Source of the DNA: Bacteroidales bacterium
Lineage (GTDB): Bacteria; Bacteroidota; Bacteroidia; Bacteroidales; GCA-2748055
Assembly: GCA_029938715.1 (NCBI GenBank)
Contig: JAOZUK010000022.1
Location: 1 to 34,007, forward strand
Direction of reading: 5' to 3'
Length of the DNA stretch: 34,007 nucleotides
Below the pieces are notes generated by a model. The model saw nothing but the letters and a program-made list of their open reading frames with translations, was not told the DNA's origin and ran no database searches. A program made the position numbers and the translations under genes. Below, one piece after another: positions 9,201 through 14,963 of the stretch (its first letter is position 1; every line of letters starts with the position of its first letter).

Positions 9201-9375
9201 ATTGCCTGTAAATTCCGAAAAGATAAGGTTGTTTGCAGAGCCGGGGAAAGAAATGCCGGTCACAGCAAACAATGAACATGTTACCTTACCTGTTGGAAAC
9301 CGTCGTTACCTTCAGTTCAACCTTACCCGGGAAGAAGTTATCGATCTGTTTGCCCAGGCAAGCATAAGTAAATAA
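6241..9375 (+). CDS. Nitrilase (C-N hydrolase) fused to a TIM-barrel glycosidase-like region
   Basis: This exported 1044-aa protein has a leader ending near CQAHA|KK. Residues ~22-300 form a carbon-nitrogen hydrolase domain with the complete triad: Glu71 in LPEACDRP, Lys142 in YNKNFPT and Cys175 in AICFDLNFDE. Residues ~335-1030 look like a glycosidase. There is a beta-rich lead (from LVVGADGSARSLI), then barrel strands such as GFRQMVIYYPDFAVSMGHFP and GMIPGFHIHYNKAQ. An inserted beta module carries IGSELIAYKS and FLNCERGALNTT, and the FKFLYYDGAED strand places Asp769 as a nucleophile candidate, resembling clan GH-D (GH27/36-like) barrels. A beta-sandwich tail ends the protein. The frame is uninterrupted, so the fusion looks genuine. 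The nitrilase half would cleave an amide or nitrile and the other half a glycosidic bond; substrates are unknown. It overlaps the preceding gene by 4 nt and is 7 bp from the next. Confidence 0.8.
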   Translation: MRIILGLVLFLSIACQAHAKKHVKIATIGAASPHLNLDQEPQELVDQMIEFWRNELNRVLPDKPDLIVLPEACDRPAGMTQETQFRYFKVRGNQVMQYFRSVAKENHCYIAFGMKRQIEDGSWRNSCILLDREGNTTGIYNKNFPTIGEMEAGIVAGKEAPLFQCDFGSVACAICFDLNFDELCRRYAGQHPDIILFPSMYHGGLVQSNWAYSCRAYFVGSIGVESLPSEIRNPLGKVIATSTNYFPYAVSTINLDYCLAHLDNNWTRLSDMKRKYGEEVIISDPGEIGAVLLTSEHETISIHEMVQEFGITLLDEYLDHSREYRNRPGDSDIIIENAEMRLVVGADGSARSLIHKASGQECLMKGITTPVFSITQYRPYDNEIQLAYPAEIKTFAADSVYRVGDDLVINFELIDYEATVGLKIAEDYIGFTLKKLEYHMADFGVKRKTRIDEFTLLQLPVKERSHFGEWLNVTWDEDIAVNLLATDPYTRIDAEDMPGYKLFQAGGMGEVKVEGVGAALITTEKSKLLDRIDRVERDFGLPLGVESRRNKEYKNSYYELRDVTLQNIDEHIVFAREGGFRQMVIYYPDFAVSMGHFPWRSEYPNGMDDLKEITRKIEEAGMIPGFHIHYNKAQKNDPYVTPVPDPRLNLREIFTLRKNLGIGDVTIEIEENPADITLEEGRRILKIGSELIAYKSFTTTPPYQFLNCERGALNTTPVTREMGDLIGLLDVDTWPIFVRFNQQTDIQEEVAERLAGIIKEAGFKFLYYDGAEDVPPPYWYHVSKAQLAVHDALESKPLFAEGALKSHFSWHILTRGNAFDTFPPEVIKEATRKHPLSEIELVSNDFTSIDFGWIGYVAPGEETIGMQPDMLEYVSSRAAAWNSVISLVGNLDHLKNHPRTADNLEVIRRWEEVRTTDFLSEDLKEDLKDPFQEHLLLINEEGAYELLPYSQISNTGHGNNGLRAFIFERNHKSWVVYWHMSGEGTVELPVNSEKIRLFAEPGKEMPVTANNEHVTLPVGNRRYLQFNLTREEVIDLFAQASISK

Positions 9376-9382
9376 ATGAAAG

Positions 9383-11548
9383 ATGAACAGACTATACCTT
9401 TCCCTTGCTTTTCTTTTTGCTGTGCTTATTTCGTCACACTCCCAGGATGATATCAATTTATTTGATTACTGGAAGTACTATTCGGACGCTGAAAACTCCC
9501 TCTATAAATATTTTTGTTCAACCGGACTTCAGCTACTGGAAGAGAGGGAAGCCGCTATTGATAAGCTGCAAACAAAAGAGGAGTGGTTGCAACGGCAATC
9601 GGATGTCCGTGATAAGCTGCTTGATATAATAGGCCCGTTTCCTGAAAAAACTCCCCTGAATGTCCGTGTTACCGGGACAATTCAAAAGGAGGGTTTTCAT
9701 GTGGAAAAGCTGATCTATGAGTCAATGCCCAACTACTTTGTTACAGCTGCACTCTTTATCCCAGACAATCTGAAGGACAAAGCACCTGCAATCTTAAATC
9801 CCATAGGGCATAGCACCATGAGCTTTCGAAGGGATGTTTATCAGCATTCCATTATCAACCTGGTAAAAAAGGGATTTATTGTGTTGGCCTACGATCCGAT
9901 TGGCCAGGGGGAACGGTTGCAATATATAGACAAAGCAACGGGTATGTCCAGGTTTGGATCCACTCAGGAGCATTCTTACCCGGGAGCACAATGTTTCATA
10001 TCAGGATATTCTCCGGCAAAATATTTTATCTGGGATGGGATCCGGGGCATAGATCTGTTGTTGTCAAGGAAAGAAGTTGATCCGGACAGAATAGGCATTA
10101 CAGGGATTTCAGGTGGCGGAACATCCTCAGCGTATATTGGGGCTATTGATGATCGGATTCTTGCTTCAGCCCCCGAGTGTTATATCACCAAATTCGAGTA
10201 TCTCTATAGAAGCAGAGGCCCCCAGGATGCAGAGCAAAATCTTTTTCATTTTATAAAAAACGGTCTGGATCACCCGGATTTCATAGAGATTAGGGCTCCT
10301 AAGCCGACCTTAATTATAAGCACAACCCGTGATTTCTTTAGTATACAGGGAGCCAGAGAATCGTTTCATGAAGCCGGTAAGGCTTATTCCGCGCTGGGAG
10401 CAAAAGGAAATATACAAATGAGTGAAGATGATAATGGGCATGGCTTTACAAAGAAAAACAGGGAGACCATGTACGCTTTCTTCCAACAACATCTTGATCA
10501 TCCCGGGGATGCAAGCGATCATGAGGTGGAAACCCTACCGCTTGATGAATTATGGGTCACGGAGTCAGGTCAGCTTGCTACCTCACTAAAAGGAGAGACC
10601 ATCTTCTCTTTAAACAAAAGGATTGTTGAGAAACAAGTGTCAGCGCTGGATTCTAAACGAATGAACATGGAGGAGCATCTGTCGGCGGTTCCCGATGCGC
10701 TTACCACGATCGCCGGTATCTCATTCCCGGAGAGATTTGGATCTGAAATTTTCTCAGGACGCTTTGAAAACAGCAGTTACAGTCTGGAGAAATATTTAAT
10801 AGAGGGGAGTGGGGACTATATGATCCCCCTGGCGCTGCTGATTCCTGCAAAAAACAGAGAAAATGAGACAATTCTATTATTGCATGAGGAGGGTAAGTCG
10901 TACGCTATGAACAGTGACTCACTTGCAAAACAGCTCGTAGCAAATGGTTATACAGTACTTTTGGGGGATCTCCCGGGAATCGGAGAATTAGGACCAGGAT
11001 ATCTGAAAGGCGATGCATATATTGAAAATATATCTTATAACCAGTGGTTTGCCGGTATACTTACAGGAAAATCCATTGTGGGATTGAGGGCAGAAGATAT
11101 CATCAGGATGACACATTTCCTGAAGAGTAAGTTCTCTGAATTCAACGCTATCTCTGTGGTTTCTGTAGGTGTACTGGGAAGTGAACTGCTTCATGCGGCT
11201 CTCCTCGACAGGTCGATTCATAAGGTTTGCCTGGTTCAGCCATTTCTTAGTTTTGCCGGGATTGCCCTGGAAGCGCAATATAAGCCAGCTTTTATATCCT
11301 CTACAGTTGCAGGAGCCATCGAAAGGTATGATCTGCCTGACCTGATGGCAGCACTGAGTCCCCGAAAAGTAATGATCCTCAATCCTCTTTCTGCCACCGG
11401 CGAACCTGCAGGGAAAGAGAATAAAGTGAGACACCTCACCTATCCTGGCATGGTGTTTAAGCACCGGGGGGTGGAGGAGAACTTCAGGGTTGCTGTGGTG
11501 GATGAAGGACAACCTGTGTATGAGCAAATCATAAAGTGGTTAAGATGA
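9383..11548 (+). CDS. Secreted double alpha/beta-hydrolase (acetyl-esterase-like), second copy degenerate
   Basis: This 721-aa protein has a signal peptide ending near ISSHSQ. The first half (~60-370) is an alpha/beta hydrolase of the acetyl-xylan-esterase/prolyl-oligopeptidase-like group. It has the strand GFIVLAYDPIGQGE, the nucleophile elbow GISGGG with Ser243, and a C-terminal His353 in DDNGHGF. The second half (~460-721) repeats the fold: ENETILLLHEEG, then GYTVLLGDLPGIGELG. At the elbow, however, it has SVGVLGSE in place of G-x-S-x-G, so that copy has apparently lost its nucleophile. The first half probably deacetylates a glycan; the second is inferred to be structural or a binding partner. 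It overlaps the SGNH gene start by 4 nt. Single-copy family members are commonly about half this length. Confidence 0.82.
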   Translation: MNRLYLSLAFLFAVLISSHSQDDINLFDYWKYYSDAENSLYKYFCSTGLQLLEEREAAIDKLQTKEEWLQRQSDVRDKLLDIIGPFPEKTPLNVRVTGTIQKEGFHVEKLIYESMPNYFVTAALFIPDNLKDKAPAILNPIGHSTMSFRRDVYQHSIINLVKKGFIVLAYDPIGQGERLQYIDKATGMSRFGSTQEHSYPGAQCFISGYSPAKYFIWDGIRGIDLLLSRKEVDPDRIGITGISGGGTSSAYIGAIDDRILASAPECYITKFEYLYRSRGPQDAEQNLFHFIKNGLDHPDFIEIRAPKPTLIISTTRDFFSIQGARESFHEAGKAYSALGAKGNIQMSEDDNGHGFTKKNRETMYAFFQQHLDHPGDASDHEVETLPLDELWVTESGQLATSLKGETIFSLNKRIVEKQVSALDSKRMNMEEHLSAVPDALTTIAGISFPERFGSEIFSGRFENSSYSLEKYLIEGSGDYMIPLALLIPAKNRENETILLLHEEGKSYAMNSDSLAKQLVANGYTVLLGDLPGIGELGPGYLKGDAYIENISYNQWFAGILTGKSIVGLRAEDIIRMTHFLKSKFSEFNAISVVSVGVLGSELLHAALLDRSIHKVCLVQPFLSFAGIALEAQYKPAFISSTVAGAIERYDLPDLMAALSPRKVMILNPLSATGEPAGKENKVRHLTYPGMVFKHRGVEENFRVAVVDEGQPVYEQIIKWLR

Positions 11549-12708
11549 ATAATATGACAATTTTTTTAAAGAATATTCGGATGCTTTTGATCATGCTGAT
11601 GATTCAAACAGCAGGATTTACTCAGGAGCCAACTTCACAAAAACTGGATCCAAACATGAGCTTGAAAAAGGCTGATGCTGATGGGATCGTCTGGTTTGAT
11701 CCCGGGGAAGAGCCCTTTGAACTTTCAGGGTTTGAATGGTTCAAAGAGGATAGCGTTTACAGGCGCCTGCCTCTCAATCCCGGTTGGGAGATACGTGAAG
11801 CGGTCGACCAGCTAGCCAATCATACAGCAGGCGGGCAGCTCAGGTTCAGGAGCAATAGCAAAAGGATCCTGGTAAAAGTGGAGCTTAGAGAACGGTCGGG
11901 AATGTACCATATGCCGGCCACAGGTCAGAGTGGATTTGATTTGTACATGCAGGATGGAGAGGTGCTAAGGTACATGAAAACCACACGTTTCCCTCACGAT
12001 ACCATTCGGTATCAGGTAGAGCTTTTCAATACGAACGATCCACAAACAACTGCTTTCACACTCAATTTTCCACTCTACAATGGAGTTAATTCGGTATTGA
12101 TCGGTCTGGAACAAGGATCGCTGGTAGAAGCACCTCCGCCATTTAAGCGTCCTGGTAAGATTGTGATTTACGGAACATCCATCACCCAGGGGGGATGTGT
12201 GGCAAGACCAGGAATGGTCTATTCAAATATTTTGAGCCGAAAACTGGATGTGCAGTTTGTAAACCTGGGGTTTTCCGGAAATGGAAGAGGAGAACCTGCC
12301 CTGGCTCATTTGATCAATGAAATACCGGGCACCCGTATGATCGTATTGGATTATGAAGCCAATGCCAGTAAAACCATTGTAAACACCCTGGGACCCTTTG
12401 TGGATATTCTGAGGGAGAAACATCCGGATCTGCCTATCCTGATTATCTCTAAGATACGCTATGCCAGAGAAATCATTGGCAGTCCGGCCCATAAAGTGCT
12501 GATGAATAACAGGGATTTTCAAAAAAACCTAGTGGATGAGAGAAAAACAGCAGGCGATACAAATATTTACTTTCTCGACGGTTCTTCAACTTTAGGAGAT
12601 GATTATGATGAATGCACCGTCGATGGGGTACACCCTACCGATCTGGGCTCCTTCAGGATAGCGGATGCACTGCGGCCTGTCATTGAAGGTATTTTGAACA
12701 AGAAGTAA
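11545..12708 (+). CDS. Secreted SGNH/GDSL-type esterase with N-terminal jelly-roll
   Basis: The ATG at 11545 is chosen over an upstream GTG at 11536 because it forms the standard ATGA overlap with the previous gene and starts a signal peptide (ending near TAGFTQ). The 387-aa product has an N-terminal beta-sandwich of the kind that precedes SGNH hydrolases (residues ~40-195, including GGQLRFRSNSKRILVKVEL). The SGNH domain follows: block I YGTSITQGG with Ser212, block II GFSGNGRGE with Gly and Asn, block III-like DYEANAS, and block V DGVHPTDLG with Asp360 and His363. All catalytic positions are present. The role is probably removal of acetyl or other acyl groups from sugars, alongside the esterase encoded just upstream. 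It ends the plus-strand operon and converges on the minus-strand operon 31 bp away. Confidence 0.88.
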   Translation: MNNMTIFLKNIRMLLIMLMIQTAGFTQEPTSQKLDPNMSLKKADADGIVWFDPGEEPFELSGFEWFKEDSVYRRLPLNPGWEIREAVDQLANHTAGGQLRFRSNSKRILVKVELRERSGMYHMPATGQSGFDLYMQDGEVLRYMKTTRFPHDTIRYQVELFNTNDPQTTAFTLNFPLYNGVNSVLIGLEQGSLVEAPPPFKRPGKIVIYGTSITQGGCVARPGMVYSNILSRKLDVQFVNLGFSGNGRGEPALAHLINEIPGTRMIVLDYEANASKTIVNTLGPFVDILREKHPDLPILIISKIRYAREIIGSPAHKVLMNNRDFQKNLVDERKTAGDTNIYFLDGSSTLGDDYDECTVDGVHPTDLGSFRIADALRPVIEGILNKK

Positions 12709-12709
12709 A

Positions 12710-12737
12710 ATCAGGAATACTTCCAGGACAACCTGAT
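12710..12737. terminator. Inverted repeat between two convergent operons
   Basis: ATCAGG at 12710-12715 and CCTGAT at 12732-12737 are exact inverted repeats separated by 16 bases, filling nearly all of the 31-bp gap between the convergent operon ends. There is no T-run and the loop is large, so termination is only a positional guess. Confidence 0.25.
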
Positions 12738-12739
12738 CA

Positions 12740-14047
12740 CTATTTCAGCCACTTGTCATACCAGTCAAATGCCTCCTGTTGCATTTGGGCATCCATCTTA
12801 TGGGGTCCGGGGTAAAAACTACTTTTGTAATGATCGCCGGCTCCTGCCTTGTTATATAACTCTTTTAGGATTTCGTCGGCCCGGGTCATTCCTTGCATGG
12901 TATAAAGATCATCTTCGGAATTGTTCAGGATCAGGGCCGGTAAAGGCACGCGCAATCCAAGGATTTCAGGAAAATCCAGGTACCGGGGTAACAACGGGGC
13001 GTACGTCATCCAGGTATGTGTATAGGATTTGTTCAGGAGAAAGTCATCCCAGGTGGACATAAACCCGGCACATACGGTGCACTTGACCCGAGGGTCAGTA
13101 CCACCCAGGTAAACGGTTCTCAATCCTCCGCCTGAAAGCCCTCCGCATCCAATACGGTCCGGGTCCACATCCTGCCTGTTGCTGAGAACATCCACAGCAC
13201 TTATATCTTCAGCTAAGAATACACCCGGCCAGGTAGTACCTCCACAGAATAATGATTTTGACAATATATGTTCATGTTCCCCAGCCCACCTGTTATATAT
13301 TTCAATATTTGCCGGATCATCAGGGTTCGCATCTGACTTTCCTTCCACATTGCAGGGGCCCCATTCAATTCCAGCCACATCCGAATACATGACCCTGCGA
13401 CTGCCAAAGGTGAATGCATCATGGACCAACACCACATACCCCCGCTTGGCAACCTCATTGGCCCAGGCCAGGCCCTCATAACTCTTTTCCTGATGGGCCA
13501 GTACAAAATCAGGTGTATGGTCAGAAACACGTGTGATCTTTCTGTTTCCCAGGTATTTATTACCACCATGGTCATGAAGCCCCAGTATTGCGGGCAAGGG
13601 GCCTTTTGCCCCTTGTGGTTTTAATAGGATAGCCTTGGTGGGCCGTCCATATGGCAATTGCCAACTCATCTCCTCAATATCCAGGCCGTCATAGTGATAC
13701 TTTTTATGAATTGAAACCTTCGGTACACCTCCGGTCTCAGGTGGGGCAAGCAGTTCCAACATCTTTCTTCCGGCAATTTCTCTCCACTCCTCCAGGTCGC
13801 TCCATTCATCCCTTCTGAATGATAAGGGAGCAGGGTCCTCAACCAGAGAGGCTGCCCAGGGGCCATAATGACCGATGATACTCCGTCGCTCTTCAGGCGC
13901 CATTGCCTGCTTCGGTTTATGAACCAGGTTAAAATATGAAGGTTCCGAAAACCCGGACAGTGAAGCGGGTAGGAAGGGAAGGGTTCCCATGGCAGCGGCT
14001 GATTTAATAAATCCCCTTCGTGAACTGGTTTTTCTCTTATCCATCAT
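12740..14047 (-). CDS. Tat-exported alpha/beta hydrolase (acetyl-esterase-like)
   Basis: This 435-aa protein begins with a Tat leader (KTSSRRGFIKSAAAMG), so it should fold before export. The body is an alpha/beta hydrolase of the dienelactone hydrolase/acetyl-xylan-esterase group. It shows AILGLHDHGGNKY (oxyanion region), GYVVLVHDAFTFGSRR, the elbow GLSGGG with Ser305, ILNNSEDDLYTMQGM as the acid strand, and His416 in GPHKMD. Two adjacent ATG codons (14047 and 14044) are possible starts. It is the last gene of the ten-gene minus-strand operon, 17 bp after the M55 peptidase gene. It is a single-domain relative of the double hydrolase at 9383-11548 across the convergent junction. Ester cleavage on a glycan is likely; the acyl group is unknown. 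Confidence 0.85.
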   Translation of the reverse strand: MMDKRKTSSRRGFIKSAAAMGTLPFLPASLSGFSEPSYFNLVHKPKQAMAPEERRSIIGHYGPWAASLVEDPAPLSFRRDEWSDLEEWREIAGRKMLELLAPPETGGVPKVSIHKKYHYDGLDIEEMSWQLPYGRPTKAILLKPQGAKGPLPAILGLHDHGGNKYLGNRKITRVSDHTPDFVLAHQEKSYEGLAWANEVAKRGYVVLVHDAFTFGSRRVMYSDVAGIEWGPCNVEGKSDANPDDPANIEIYNRWAGEHEHILSKSLFCGGTTWPGVFLAEDISAVDVLSNRQDVDPDRIGCGGLSGGGLRTVYLGGTDPRVKCTVCAGFMSTWDDFLLNKSYTHTWMTYAPLLPRYLDFPEILGLRVPLPALILNNSEDDLYTMQGMTRADEILKELYNKAGAGDHYKSSFYPGPHKMDAQMQQEAFDWYDKWLK

Positions 14048-14064
14048 CTATAGTTTATAATTCC

Positions 14065-14922
14065 CTAGAACTTGTAAATGGAGAGTGCGTCCTCAAAAAC
14101 CGCTTCCTTGGTAACTAGTAAGGGTTTTTCAGTATCGGATTTCAGATCGAGGTATTGCAGTTTTCCCTGAATGGGAGTATCAATCTTATAGGGTTTGCAT
14201 TGGGCCAATTGTTCCATGGCCCGTCTGGCTCCCTCGTACAGAGCCTGGCGTGTCTCCTCAAACGGATAGAGGAGGGCGGCTTCCCGGGCAATTCCTTCCT
14301 TTACCGCGACAGTTACACACTCCTTTCCAAAAAATTGTTCTGCCTCCCTGCAGGTAGCCTCATCACCTGTAACTAAGATGGTGGGGACATCATAAAAACC
14401 GGCAACTAAAGCGCATTGTGCCAGCTCTCCCGACTCCACACCATTGTACCAATATCTATTTTCACTTCTGGAAGACTGGGTATGGTGCAACACCCCGTCC
14501 TGTGTACCCATCATGGCATGAGCCCCAAACTGCACCATTCCTGCATAGGAATCATCCAACCCCCACATAACACTGGGTCTCGGTACTCCGGTAACATATT
14601 TTACCCCCGATTCCATCATATGGGGAATCACACATTGATTTCCATGTCCGTCAATGACCAGAATCTCTGTGGCACCTCCATCCTTCAATCCCCGGATTAC
14701 CGCAGAAAGATCATCCATAAAATATTCACATGCCTGAATGTTTAAAGGAGTATCTTTTTCCCGGGTCTGTTTAAATTTGAATACACCACTTACCCCTTCC
14801 AGATCAGTAATAATATAGATCTTTTTCTGTGCTGATAAAGTGTTTGCACCAATAATTCCCATCAGTAAAACCAACAGGATCAAGGTCCCAAAATAGTTGT
14901 AAATACGACCAGAAATTTTCAT
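14065..14922 (-). CDS. Exported M55-family D-aminopeptidase (DppA-like)
   Basis: The chosen start (14922) gives 285 aa with a clean signal peptide (MKISGRIYNY, a hydrophobic run, then NTLSAQ). An upstream ATG at 14964 overlaps the previous stop as TGATG and would add 14 hydrophobic residues; it remains a real alternative. M55 enzymes are zinc D-aminopeptidases, originally DppA of Bacillus. The metal-site motifs are present: D40-x-E42 in ITDLEGVSG, His93 in DGHG and His135 in GAHAMMGT. The C-terminal region keeps the VTGDEATCREA block. Family members are normally cytoplasmic and about 270 aa; this one is predicted to be exported. It lies directly after the gene for a GH3/beta-lactamase-fold protein, which suggests D-amino-acid-containing substrates such as peptidoglycan stems (inference). 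Confidence 0.85.
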   Translation of the reverse strand: MKISGRIYNYFGTLILLVLLMGIIGANTLSAQKKIYIITDLEGVSGVFKFKQTREKDTPLNIQACEYFMDDLSAVIRGLKDGGATEILVIDGHGNQCVIPHMMESGVKYVTGVPRPSVMWGLDDSYAGMVQFGAHAMMGTQDGVLHHTQSSRSENRYWYNGVESGELAQCALVAGFYDVPTILVTGDEATCREAEQFFGKECVTVAVKEGIAREAALLYPFEETRQALYEGARRAMEQLAQCKPYKIDTPIQGKLQYLDLKSDTEKPLLVTKEAVFEDALSIYKF

Positions 14923-14963
14923 AATTGCCAGAATAATGTTTATGTATAAAATAGTGAGGCTCA

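Noticed and set aside
10988-11527. Minus-strand open frame of 179 codons
   Set aside because: Shadow of the second half of the double esterase; Cys/His-rich composition without domain pattern or export logic.
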